Shown: positions 6,836 to 14,802, numbered from the stretch's first letter. The stretch is DNA of 20,825 nt from Clostridium sp. CAG:510 (GCA_000434615.1 FR880815.1:9990-30814); one strand, 5' to 3'. Notes: generated from the sequence alone by a model not told the origin. A program made the numbers and translations.

Positions 6836-8212
6836 ATGAAAGAGGTAAACGAAAAAGAAGCACAGTACCGGAAAATGACGGAGACGCCGGTGGTAAAGCT
6901 GATTTTGGAGCTGAGTCTTCCCACCACCGTCAGCATGCTGGTTACAAATTTATATAATATGGTAGATACTTATTTTGTCAGCGGTATCAGCTTAAGCGCC
7001 TCCGGCGCAGTGGGCATCGTTTTCGGACTGATGGCAATTATTCAGGCGTTTGGTTTTATGTTCGGACACGGTTCCGGCAGCATTATCAGCCGTCTGCTGG
7101 GTGCCAGAGATACCGAACGGGCAAGACATTTTTCCGCAAACGGCTTTTATCTTTCTCTTGCCAGCGGTCTGTTTATTATGATAATGGGGCTGGTTCTTTT
7201 AACGCCTCTCTGCCGGCTGCTCGGCAGCACCGACACCATTCTGCCCTATGCACGCACCTATGCCTTTTACATCCTGCTGTCCGCTCCCGCCATGACCACA
7301 AGCTGCGTGATGAACAATATTCTGCGTTACGAGGGGCATGCCTCCTTTGCCATGGTGGGGCTGATTTCCGGCAGCATCATTAACATGGGCGGCGATGCGC
7401 TTTTTGTGTCAGGTCTTTCCATGGGAATTGCGGGTGCGGGACTTTCCACCATGATTTCCCAGTACATTTCCTTCTTCATCCTGCTCTGGTTCTTCTTACG
7501 GGGAAAGGTGCAAAGCAGCTTTGCACCGCGCTACATCAATCTGAACGCAAAGGATATCTGGGACATTGTTTTCACCGGTTTTCCCAGTATGCTGCGGCAG
7601 GGCATGGGCAGTGTTTCCACCATGGCTCTTAACCGGCTCGCCGCTCCTTACGGGGATGCCGCCATTGCCGCTTTGAGCGTGGTTGCCCGCATTTTCAACT
7701 TCCTCTACAGCGTGGCGCTTGGCATTGCTCAAGGCTTCCAGCCTGTTTCTTCCTTTAATTACGGCGCAAAAAAATATCCCCGGGTACGGAAAGCATTTCT
7801 GTTTACCCTGGGACTTGGTACCTGTATTATGTTATGCTTCGGCGTGTTGGGATTTATCTTCGATAAAGAACTGATTGCCATGTTTTTACAAGACGTGCAG
7901 GCTGCGGACATCGCTGTCTACACCCTGCGCCTGCAGTGCGTCACCCTTGCCTTCGTGCCGGTGTGCATCTGCGGAAATATGCTCTTCCAGTCCATCGGTC
8001 TTGCCGGAAGAGCCTCCTTTTTATCCTCACTGCGGAGCGGACTGATTTTCATTCCCACCCTGTTCCTTTTAACACCGTTCTTTCACCTGAAAGGCATCGA
8101 ATGGTCGCAGCCCGTTGCGGATGTGCTTTCCGCCGCCATTTCTCTTCCTTTTATTTGGAAGATTTTGCAGCAGCTAAACGTTTCGACGGACGATAAATCA
8201 TCAGTGCAATAA
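6836..8212 (+). CDS. MATE family multidrug/Na+ efflux transporter (458 aa)
   Basis: Integral membrane antiporter of the MATE family (NorM/MepA/DinF superfamily), which exports cationic drugs or metabolites using a Na+ or H+ gradient. After a charged N-terminus come about 12 hydrophobic segments in two halves. Family-typical stretches include LPTTVSMLVTNLYNMVDTYFV near 26-46 and FSVALGIAQGFQP-type residues at the start of the second half (here YSVALGIAQGFQP). The ATG at 6836 is set by AAAGGA eight bases upstream and the promoter at 6785-6813. Its last 62 bases overlap the 3' end of a second, convergent MATE gene. Family sure; substrate unknown. Confidence 0.93.
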   Translation: MKEVNEKEAQYRKMTETPVVKLILELSLPTTVSMLVTNLYNMVDTYFVSGISLSASGAVGIVFGLMAIIQAFGFMFGHGSGSIISRLLGARDTERARHFSANGFYLSLASGLFIMIMGLVLLTPLCRLLGSTDTILPYARTYAFYILLSAPAMTTSCVMNNILRYEGHASFAMVGLISGSIINMGGDALFVSGLSMGIAGAGLSTMISQYISFFILLWFFLRGKVQSSFAPRYINLNAKDIWDIVFTGFPSMLRQGMGSVSTMALNRLAAPYGDAAIAALSVVARIFNFLYSVALGIAQGFQPVSSFNYGAKKYPRVRKAFLFTLGLGTCIMLCFGVLGFIFDKELIAMFLQDVQAADIAVYTLRLQCVTLAFVPVCICGNMLFQSIGLAGRASFLSSLRSGLIFIPTLFLLTPFFHLKGIEWSQPVADVLSAAISLPFIWKILQQLNVSTDDKSSVQ

Positions 8213-9530
8213 AAATCAACAATGCCGTTATGGAAAGGCTTAAGGGATATGCCAGCATAATGGTCGTAAAGGTGCGATGACTTGGGAACACCACATAAAT
8301 CCAGAAAATTCTCACGGCGCACACCCCGATTACCGTCAGAATGGCGGGCACTAAGGAAATGCCGAAGCCTCGCAGATAACCGGACATGTTTTCATACAAC
8401 ATACTGAACGTGTAAGCTGCAAAGATAAGCACCAGCCGGATGTAGCCCGTTTCCACAACCTGCGGGTCATTGTTGAACAGCGACAGCAGGAATTTGCCGG
8501 ACAAAAGTACTATGAGGATAGTGGTGGCAGAAGCAATGGCATCTTCTAAAATGCAGAGAAGCAGTGTCTTTTTGCAGCGCTTCAGATTGCCCGCCCCGTA
8601 GTTTTGCCCTACAAAGGTTGTGCACGCCTGGCTGAAGGAGTTCATCACATCGTAAGCAAAAATCTCAATATTGAATGCCGCACTGGAGGCCGCCATAACA
8701 ACGGTTCCCAGACTGTTGATTGCGGATTGGATAATAATGTTTGCCACCGCAAAGACCGCACTCTGAATACCCGCGGGCAGACCAATCTTCATAATTCTTC
8801 CCAGAATATCCCCATCCACGCGCAAATCCTGTATATTCACATGAATAACCTTGTCCGAATGCATCAGCTTGATAAACAGAAACACCGAGCTTATCACATT
8901 GGACAGCACCGTGGCAATCGCCACGCCGTTTACCGTCATTTTCAGCACAATAACAAAGAATAAGTTGAGCAGCACGTTCAAAACACCGGACACAGCCAGC
9001 GCTGCCAGCGGCATCCTGGTATCACCCACACTTCTGAAAATCGCCGCCTCAAAGTTATACAAAAGGATGGCGGGCATACCTAAAAGGTAAATCCGTATGT
9101 AAAGCAGCGCATAGGGGTAAACCTCATCCGGCACGTTTATCAGACGCAGAAGGTTTCCGATAAACAGTTGCCCTACCAGTGCTACCAGTACACCGCCGAT
9201 GAGCGCCATTAAAATAGAAGTATGTACTGCCTTGTGAATGGTCTTTTCATCGTTTTTTCCCACTGCATTGGCAATGACCACGTTGGCACCCAGTGCAATG
9301 CCGATAAACAAATTTAAGATAAGACCGATAATGGGGCTGTTGGCGCCGACTGCTGCTACCGCCACCGTCTTGATATCCCCGGTAAAGTTTCCGACAATCG
9401 CAATATCCGAGGCATTAAAAAGCTGCTCCAGGATGCCTGTTGCAGCGACGGGTAATGCATACATGGGAAGTTTGTTCCAGATAGACCCGTGCAGCATGTC
9501 AATTTTTTGTTTTTGTACTTCTGTTTCCAA
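8151..9530 (-). CDS. MATE family efflux transporter, second copy (459 aa)
   Basis: A second MATE antiporter, clearly different in sequence from its convergent neighbour, so not a recent duplicate. About 12 hydrophobic segments are visible. The N-terminal half contains LPVAATGILEQLFNASDIAIVG, the usual first-helix pattern, and the second half contains QACTTFVGQNYGAGN, typical of the family. The frame opens at a GTG (9539), but AGGTGA overlaps that codon. The TTG at 9530 has AGGTGA five bases before it and is the better start; a later ATG at 9497 has no ribosome binding site. The C-terminal codons lie antisense to the last codons of the other MATE gene. Both start choice and substrate remain uncertain. 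Confidence 0.9.
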   Translation of the reverse strand: METEVQKQKIDMLHGSIWNKLPMYALPVAATGILEQLFNASDIAIVGNFTGDIKTVAVAAVGANSPIIGLILNLFIGIALGANVVIANAVGKNDEKTIHKAVHTSILMALIGGVLVALVGQLFIGNLLRLINVPDEVYPYALLYIRIYLLGMPAILLYNFEAAIFRSVGDTRMPLAALAVSGVLNVLLNLFFVIVLKMTVNGVAIATVLSNVISSVFLFIKLMHSDKVIHVNIQDLRVDGDILGRIMKIGLPAGIQSAVFAVANIIIQSAINSLGTVVMAASSAAFNIEIFAYDVMNSFSQACTTFVGQNYGAGNLKRCKKTLLLCILEDAIASATTILIVLLSGKFLLSLFNNDPQVVETGYIRLVLIFAAYTFSMLYENMSGYLRGFGISLVPAILTVIGVCAVRIFWIYVVFPSHRTFTTIMLAYPLSLSITALLIFIALMIYRPSKRLAAAKSSK

Positions 9531-9578
9531 TTTTCTCACCTGATTTTATGATTGATTTTTACTATTTTATGCTTTCCT

Positions 9579-9601
9579 TATTACCGTTTACAGGGGTAAT
9601 A
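9579..9601. promoter_or_regulatory. Candidate operator: 7-9-7 inverted repeat
   Basis: TATTACC (9579-9585) and GGTAATA (9595-9601) form a perfect 7-bp inverted repeat with nine bases between. It covers the -35 box of the esterase promoter and lies in the divergent region shared with the second MATE gene. The size and placement suit a dimeric repressor, but no regulator gene is adjacent. Confidence 0.4.
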
Positions 9602-9615
9602 TGGTATAGTAGAAT
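9587..9615 (+). promoter_or_regulatory. Sigma-A-type promoter of the esterase-chemoreceptor operon
   Basis: TTTACA (9587-9592), a 17-base spacer and TAGAAT (9610-9615), each one mismatch from consensus. Transcription would begin near 9622, upstream of the chosen esterase ATG at 9669. Confidence 0.65.
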
Positions 9616-9668
9616 ATTAGATAAAGAAGTTTTTCTTGTCAAGAGATTTATCAAAGGACACCCTGCTA

Positions 9669-10589
9669 ATGAAAAATATATTTTACAAACAACGGGAGGA
9701 TTTTCTTAAGACTCTTCTCGAAAGAGATAAAAAATTTACTTTCCCGGATGATGTGGAAGAAATAAAAAATGTTCCCTATGCCTCAGACGGACTGCCTGCC
9801 CACAGGCTGGATATTTACCGTCCCCGCAAGGCCGGCGGGCAAAAGCTTCCCGTGATTGTGAATGTGCACGGCGGCGGCCTTATTATCGGCTGCAAGGAAT
9901 TTAACCGTTATTTCTGTGCCAATCTTTGTAAAAAGGGATATCTTGTTTTCAGCGTGGAGTACCGGCTGGTGCCGGACTGCCTGTTTTTTGACCAGTGCCG
10001 GGACGTGTTTGCCGCCATGGATTTTATCGGTGAGCATCTTGCGGAATACAGCGGTCTGCCGGATCGGATTTTTGCGGTAGGCGACAGCGGCGGCGCCTGC
10101 CTGCTGACCTATTGTCTGGCCATGCAGAATTCCCGGACGGTAGCAAAAGCTGCCGGGGCAATGTCTTCCCCGGCTTACGAAGCGTCCAGTGCGGATTTCG
10201 CCCCGTCATTCCTTCCTGTAAAGGCGGCCGGCTTCATCAGCGGCATGTTTTATACCACCCGATTCGATAAGATCGGGCTTTTCCTGCCGAACTACCTGTT
10301 TGGCAAAGGTTATAGACACAGCGCCTTTGCCCCTTATGTCAACCCGGAGCATCCCGACATCATAAAGGCTCTGCCACCCTGCTACCTGGTGACAAGCCAT
10401 AAAGACCATTTGCGGAACTACACGTTGCAGTTTGAAAAAGCATTGTCCCATTACCACATGCCCCATAAGCTGCACGATTTTCCGCCTGATAAAAAATTAG
10501 TGCATGCATTCAGTGTATTTGAACCATTTCTCGAAGAAAGCGACGAAACCCTGCAGGAAATAGCCGAGTTCTTTCAGAGCATTGACTAA
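9669..10589 (+). CDS. Alpha/beta hydrolase, hormone-sensitive-lipase-type esterase (306 aa)
   Basis: Carboxylesterase of the bacterial HSL (family IV) type. Numbered from the ATG at 9669: oxyanion motif HGGG at 67-70, nucleophile elbow GDSGG at 138-142 (S140), a likely acid in SHKDHL (D245) and the catalytic His in KLVHAF (H278). No signal peptide, so it is cytoplasmic and should act on small acyl esters. The frame also opens at a TTG at 9636; I prefer the ATG because AAAGGA lies ten bases before it. The chemoreceptor gene starts 11 bases after the stop, so the two form an operon. Usual families have GDSAGG; here the position after Ser is Gly, which is tolerated. Confidence 0.88.
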   Translation: MKNIFYKQREDFLKTLLERDKKFTFPDDVEEIKNVPYASDGLPAHRLDIYRPRKAGGQKLPVIVNVHGGGLIIGCKEFNRYFCANLCKKGYLVFSVEYRLVPDCLFFDQCRDVFAAMDFIGEHLAEYSGLPDRIFAVGDSGGACLLTYCLAMQNSRTVAKAAGAMSSPAYEASSADFAPSFLPVKAAGFISGMFYTTRFDKIGLFLPNYLFGKGYRHSAFAPYVNPEHPDIIKALPPCYLVTSHKDHLRNYTLQFEKALSHYHMPHKLHDFPPDKKLVHAFSVFEPFLEESDETLQEIAEFFQSID

Positions 10590-10600
10590 GGAGGAATTTT

Positions 10601-12679
10601 ATGAATTACGACGAGTCCGTTTTTAAAGAAAAAGCAAACCGGAGAGCCCGGCGCATCTGGCTCATCTTCGCTATTCTGCTTTCCGCAAACTATGGTGCCG
10701 ATGTGGCAAACCATTTACAAAGTACGACCTATTATTTCATCTTTCTGGCGCTCTGCTGGCTGCCCATCATCATCGGCGAAATTTTACTCCGTGTGAAGGG
10801 CTTTGCCTCCGACCTTTATAAATTCAATCTGGTTATCGGGTACGGCATTTTTTATACTTTTGTGCTGAGTACCACCGAGTCACCCATTGCCTTCACTTAT
10901 GTTCTGCCTGTGACAAGTCTTTTGGTCCTGTATAAAAACAAGAAATTCATGGTAGGCTGCGGCATTGTAAACTCCCTGATTATCGTGGGAAGCGCCGCCT
11001 ACCGGATGATGCTGGGATTTCAGTCCGCTTCCAACATGAAGGACTACCAGCTGGAGCTGGCCTGCATTATCCTCTGTTACGTCTGCTATGTAATGTCCAT
11101 CAAGCACTTAAATGAGTCCGACGGTGCCATGACCGACAGCATCAAAGCGGATCTGCAGCGTGTCATCACCACTGTGGAGCAGGTAAAACAGGCATGCAAC
11201 ACCATTATGAACGGCGTTACCGTGGTTAGGGAGCTGGCTTCCGAAAACAGCCACGGCGCTACCATTGTGGTAAACAGCCTGCACAAATTAAACGAGCACA
11301 ACACAAATCTGCAGGAAAGCACGGCCTCTTCCAATCAAATGACTTCCGATATTCATGCCCAGGTAAACCATGTAGCGGAAATGATTGATCAGATGGTAGC
11401 TCTCACGACCACTTCCATACAGCACGCAAAGGTGAGCTCCGCGGATTTGGCGGACCTGGTTACCACTACCAACACCATGGCTTCCCTTTCCGGGGAGATT
11501 GAACAGACCCTGCAGAACTTCAAGGCCGAATTTGCCATGGTAAAAAAAGAAACCGGTATTATTGAAAATATTACCTCCCAGACGAACCTGTTAGCCCTGA
11601 ACGCTTCCATCGAAGCTGCCCGCGTCGGCGATGCCGGAAAAGGATTTGCCGTTGTTGCCGAGCAGATACGTTCCTTAAGTGAAGAAACCAAGACCTCTTC
11701 CGGTCAAATCAGACAGGCCTTAAAACATCTGGAAGACACCGCCGAAAAGATGACGGCTTCCATGGAAGAAACCCTGCGTTTAATCCAGCTTACCCTTACC
11801 AAGGTGACACAGACCGGCAGCAGTATGACGGAAATCGCTTCCGACACCACGCAGATTGGGGAAAACATCCAGGTTATCGACAGCGCCATGAAAGAAGTCG
11901 AAGCCTCCAACCTTCATCTGGTTGACAATCTGAAACAGGTTTCCGGCATTGTGGGCGATATGACAAACTGCATCGCCGACTCCAACGAAATTAATAACCG
12001 TATGCTCAGCAAATACGATGAATCTTCCAACAATATCAATTCCATTGAGCTGGTTATCGAATCGCTGATGTGTGAACTGGGTATCGGTGGTTTTATGGGC
12101 ATGGAAGATATTCTGCCCGGCATGAAACTGATGGTTACCATAAAGAATACTAAGAATTTTTACGGAGAAGTGCTGGCACGGGAAAACAATACCTTATCCG
12201 TTTCCCTTACCGAAGCTCCCGACATTTCCGACGTTACCGAGTGTAAACTACAGGTAACCGTGGGCAATGTGCTGTACTGCTGGGATACCGCGAAAATCGT
12301 ACATACGGCAAAGGAGCTTTCCAACCACTTTACCATTAACATTGAGTCCCGTCCCAAGATTAACAACCGCCGCAAATACCCGCGGCTGGATGTTTCCAAT
12401 ACCTGCACCATTACGCCTGCGGACGGCACTACCGTCATCGAGGGCAAGCTGGACAACTTAAGCGCCAACGGCTTTGCTTTCCTGACCCACGACAACTATT
12501 TCGCCACCCACAAGGGTGCCGTTATCACCATGAAAATCCACAACTTCGACCTGCCCCAGCACGACGTCCTGGAGGGTCGCGTCATCCGCTGCACCAACAA
12601 CGAAGGACTCTACATCGTAGGCTGCCAGATGCCCGGCGATGATTTCCTCATCCGTGATTATGTGAAGGAAAGGCTGTAG
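10601..12679 (+). CDS. Methyl-accepting chemotaxis protein fused to a C-terminal YcgR-like PilZ module (692 aa)
   Basis: Membrane signalling protein joining a chemoreceptor to a c-di-GMP-binding domain. About six hydrophobic segments (roughly 19-37, 45-66, 74-92, 95-110, 115-139, 150-167) leave no room for an extracellular ligand domain. A long coiled-coil signalling region follows, with the conserved hairpin tip near 322-360 (SQTNLLALNASIEAAR, then GFAVVAEQIR), which contacts CheA/CheW in the family. From about 500 a PilZN/YcgR-N-like beta domain begins (GMKLMVTI), then a PilZ domain with R591-x3-R595 and N619-x-S621-x2-G624, the two c-di-GMP contact motifs. AAGGAGG precedes the ATG. It is the second gene of the esterase operon and ends five bases from a convergent gene. 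Likely couples c-di-GMP level to chemotaxis; that is inference. Confidence 0.93.
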   Translation: MNYDESVFKEKANRRARRIWLIFAILLSANYGADVANHLQSTTYYFIFLALCWLPIIIGEILLRVKGFASDLYKFNLVIGYGIFYTFVLSTTESPIAFTYVLPVTSLLVLYKNKKFMVGCGIVNSLIIVGSAAYRMMLGFQSASNMKDYQLELACIILCYVCYVMSIKHLNESDGAMTDSIKADLQRVITTVEQVKQACNTIMNGVTVVRELASENSHGATIVVNSLHKLNEHNTNLQESTASSNQMTSDIHAQVNHVAEMIDQMVALTTTSIQHAKVSSADLADLVTTTNTMASLSGEIEQTLQNFKAEFAMVKKETGIIENITSQTNLLALNASIEAARVGDAGKGFAVVAEQIRSLSEETKTSSGQIRQALKHLEDTAEKMTASMEETLRLIQLTLTKVTQTGSSMTEIASDTTQIGENIQVIDSAMKEVEASNLHLVDNLKQVSGIVGDMTNCIADSNEINNRMLSKYDESSNNINSIELVIESLMCELGIGGFMGMEDILPGMKLMVTIKNTKNFYGEVLARENNTLSVSLTEAPDISDVTECKLQVTVGNVLYCWDTAKIVHTAKELSNHFTINIESRPKINNRRKYPRLDVSNTCTITPADGTTVIEGKLDNLSANGFAFLTHDNYFATHKGAVITMKIHNFDLPQHDVLEGRVIRCTNNEGLYIVGCQMPGDDFLIRDYVKERL

Positions 12680-12684
12680 AGGGA

Positions 12685-12942
12685 TTATTTTTTAATATTT
12701 ATAGCCCCATTGCTGATTTCTCTAAACTTATTTTCCGGATTTCTATTCCAAAATTTTTGGATATCAAAGTCATGATTTAATAGTTTCTTTTTGAGATTTT
12801 TCTCGACTATTAAATCATGCTTGAAATCCTTATTCGATTTGCTCCCTAACAGTTCTTTTATCTGCTTAATATGACAGCTCCGAAGCAATTCGTCCTCCAG
12901 ATTATTTACCTGCGGTATGCAAATCAAACCCTTCTTTTGCAT
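12685..12942 (-). CDS. Small hypothetical protein, partner of the AAA ATPase (85 aa)
   Basis: An 85-residue, basic, mostly helical protein (MQKKGLICIPQVNNLEDELL at the N-terminus, RNPENKF near the end). I do not recognise a named family. Similar 'PQV.N.EDEL' followed by 'SKS..DFK.D' segments seem familiar as genes beside AAA ATPases of this type, but this is from memory. The frame is open upstream to 13038, overlapping the ATPase gene. I chose the ATG at 12942 because AGGGGA lies six to seven bases before it and it starts 25 bases after the ATPase stop, an operon spacing. No membrane segment or known catalytic motif. It could also be the C-terminal half of a longer partner that lost its N-terminus. 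Confidence 0.7.
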   Translation of the reverse strand: MQKKGLICIPQVNNLEDELLRSCHIKQIKELLGSKSNKDFKHDLIVEKNLKKKLLNHDFDIQKFWNRNPENKFREISNGAINIKK

Positions 12943-12967
12943 ATGATTTCCCCTATATTGTCTTTTG

Positions 12968-14089
12968 TCAGCAGTTTGCCAGATCGTATATTTCATCCAT
13001 TTTGGGTGCCACAGAAAACAAATCATTTTCAACGGCATTTTTTATACAATCCGTGTTCCTTTTCAACAAAGAAGAGGCACTTATGCATTTTATGGGATTT
13101 TCCTCATCATTCATATCTTTTTGCAGGAAAATAAAGGAATGCTTAGGCAATGGCAGGTCCAATATATCTGTATTGTGAGTCGTAAAAAATAACTGTTCAT
13201 TTTCATGAAGTTTGTTAATCATAACCGATAATATGGCTTTTTCCATATCGCTGTGTATATAGGAAAATTTTTCATCACAATAATAAAAGCCAAATTCCCC
13301 CTCTAAAATGGAAGTGAGCACTCCGGCAATTTCTATTCCCGCCTTTGTTCCGCTCGACAATATATTGGGCTCTATAACCCTTCCGTCCTGAATAATCACG
13401 GACTTGTCCACATAACGTATAATGTAAGTATTGTCTACCTCATCGGATTTTTCCACCTTCAAAATAGCCGGGTCCAATGATTTGAGAATTTTATCCAATA
13501 CCCTCAAAAAACGCTCTGCATTTTTGGTTGTATATATCCCTTTCATGCTTTCCGAACTGTCAAACGGATACTCAAACATCCAGGATAAATCCTGAATTTT
13601 TTCCAGTTCCTGAATATAGGTTGCCGCTTTTGCTTCTTTCTGGGCCTCTATTTTTTTGACACAGGTTTCATAACTGTCCCTGAGTGTTATGTCTGTGGAA
13701 TGAACCGTTACATCTATATTAGAAAGGGAATACTTCTCTCCGTTCTTCGGTCTTATGACCGTTTTTACTCTATATAGTACACATTTATCTGTAACAAAAT
13801 CCATTTCGAAAGATGCATTTTTATCTACATCACAAATTACATCTGTCAGACTTTCATATTGCTTTTTATCTATAAAGTTAAATATCCTCATTAACATTTT
13901 GCCTATGGAGGTTTTACCCGATGCATTTGCTCCCATAATAATATTTACTTTTTTATATCTGAAATTTGTTCTACCGGGCAAAAATTCATTTTCAATGTAT
14001 GAACCCACTATCTTTTTAGGATACGACATGTTCATGTGAAAGTTTCGGAAACAGATAAAATTATCAATTTTAACATCCATTACTACCAT
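12968..14089 (-). CDS. AAA family ATPase, SMC/OLD-like (AAA_15/AAA_21 type), 373 aa
   Basis: An ABC-class ATPase of the kind found in OLD, RloA-like and abortive-infection proteins. Walker A GANASGKT at 53-60, ABC signature LSSGTKAG at 244-251, Walker B ending in CDEKFSYIH (D272, E273), switch His in TTHNTD (303-308). A short coiled coil lies between about 130 and 200. No nuclease or Toprim domain is fused, so an effector would have to be a separate protein; the 85-residue gene 25 bases downstream is the candidate. I chose ATG 14089 (AAGGAG nine bases before); a GTG at 14125, also with a GGAG, would add 12 residues. The DNA is AT-rich (16 and 19 G+C in two hand-counted 60-base samples, 12781-12840 and 13861-13920, against 28 in 11641-11700), which suggests transfer. 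Confidence 0.86.
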   Translation of the reverse strand: MVVMDVKIDNFICFRNFHMNMSYPKKIVGSYIENEFLPGRTNFRYKKVNIIMGANASGKTSIGKMLMRIFNFIDKKQYESLTDVICDVDKNASFEMDFVTDKCVLYRVKTVIRPKNGEKYSLSNIDVTVHSTDITLRDSYETCVKKIEAQKEAKAATYIQELEKIQDLSWMFEYPFDSSESMKGIYTTKNAERFLRVLDKILKSLDPAILKVEKSDEVDNTYIIRYVDKSVIIQDGRVIEPNILSSGTKAGIEIAGVLTSILEGEFGFYYCDEKFSYIHSDMEKAILSVMINKLHENEQLFFTTHNTDILDLPLPKHSFIFLQKDMNDEENPIKCISASSLLKRNTDCIKNAVENDLFSVAPKMDEIYDLANC

Positions 14090-14142
14090 ATCACATTTCT
14101 CCTTTTGTATTATTTCGGATTTCACGAACTAATCTCTCCTTT

Positions 14143-14171
14143 ATCATACAATAAGATTTACAAAAAAACAA
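14143..14171 (-). promoter_or_regulatory. Probable promoter of the AAA ATPase pair
   Basis: Minus-strand TTGTTT (14166-14171), a 17-base spacer and TATGAT (14143-14148). Transcription would begin near 14136. The surrounding DNA is very AT-rich, so chance matches are likely. Confidence 0.45.
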
Positions 14172-14224
14172 ATACTATTTTATATATATGTGATATTTGG
14201 GGATAAAATGCTTTCTTTTTTAAT

Positions 14225-14575
14225 TTAAAGAATATAGTCAAACAAACTCATCTGTGTATCCAGCCATTGTTCCTGCTTTGCCTGATGAATAACATCTTCC
14301 GGGCGGCTTTCTCCTATCAGAAACGGTGAATTCGGATTGTGGTGTTTTCGGTTTTCCCTGACTAATACGGCATTATCGTTTGCGTAACAGTAGCGGCATA
14401 AGTGTCCGCAGGTATGATACGCCCCACTGTCATTACCCAGAAAGCAGGCGCACTCCGGTCTTTTAGGGGCCTGCTTCGGAATGTGCAAGTGCCCTTTTAA
14501 GGCTTTCTCATAAGTGGAAACGGTCATACAACCGTTGCAATCCACTCCAAATCTTTCCAGTTCCCTTCCTTCCAC
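14225..14575 (-). pseudogene. 3' remnant of a DUF1848 protein
   Basis: About 115 residues matching only the C-terminal part of DUF1848, a family of roughly 300 residues. The cysteine cluster is kept: CAC, then TCGHLCRYCYAN, a C-x3-C-x2-C pattern that recalls radical-SAM-type iron-sulfur sites, followed by the usual hydrophilic tail. The N-terminal two thirds are missing: a stop lies just upstream of the GTG at 14575, and then come the tRNA terminator and two tRNA genes. No ribosome binding site of quality was seen. The fragment begins 17 bases from the tRNA terminator, so a recombination event at the tRNA locus could have cut it. It could still be translated as a short protein, but I judge it a relic. 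Confidence 0.72.
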
Positions 14576-14591
14576 ACAACCCCCTCAAAAC

Positions 14592-14622
14592 AAAAAAAAA
14601 CGAAGTACCATTCGATACTTCG
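14592..14622 (-). terminator. Rho-independent terminator of the tRNA operon
   Basis: On the minus strand CGAAGTA and TACTTCG form a 7-bp stem with an 8-base loop, followed by nine T residues. It starts 12 bases after the 3' end of tRNA-Leu. Confidence 0.88.
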
Positions 14623-14633
14623 CTTTCCGCTAC

Positions 14634-14717
14634 TGCTGGTGGCCGGACTTGAACCGGCACGGTGTTGCCACCGAGGGATTTTAAGTCCCTTGCGTCTGCC
14701 TATTCCGCCACACCAGC
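14634..14717 (-). tRNA. tRNA-Leu (anticodon TAA)
   Basis: Class II tRNA with a long variable arm, 84 bases, CCA not encoded. Acceptor GCTGGTG pairs with CACCAGC, discriminator A. Anticodon stem AGGGA/TCCCT encloses CTTAAAA, giving anticodon TAA for TTA codons. T arm GCCGG/CCGGC encloses TTCAAGT. It lies three bases after tRNA-Tyr and is cotranscribed with it. Confidence 0.93.
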
Positions 14718-14720
14718 GGA

Positions 14721-14802
14721 TGGATGGAGGTGGATTCGAACCACCGAAGCAATTTGCAGCAGATTTACAGTCTGTCCCCTTTGGCCACTCGGGAATCCAT
14801 CC
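14721..14802 (-). tRNA. tRNA-Tyr (anticodon GTA)
   Basis: Class II tRNA of 82 bases, CCA not encoded. Acceptor GGATGGA pairs with TCCATCC, discriminator A. The anticodon loop CTGTAAA gives GTA. T arm GGTGG/CCACC encloses TTCGAAT. First gene of a two-tRNA operon. Confidence 0.93.

Noticed and set aside
6836..9530. Inverted duplication of one MATE gene
   Set aside because: The two proteins share only general MATE patterns and no long identical stretch in DNA or protein.
12943..13038. Longer form of the 85-residue protein starting at 13038
   Set aside because: It would overlap the ATPase gene by 71 bases with no ribosome binding site, while the ATG at 12942 has one.
14225..14575. Intact radical-SAM gene
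   Set aside because: Only the C-terminal third of DUF1848 is present and a stop closes the frame just upstream; called a remnant instead.
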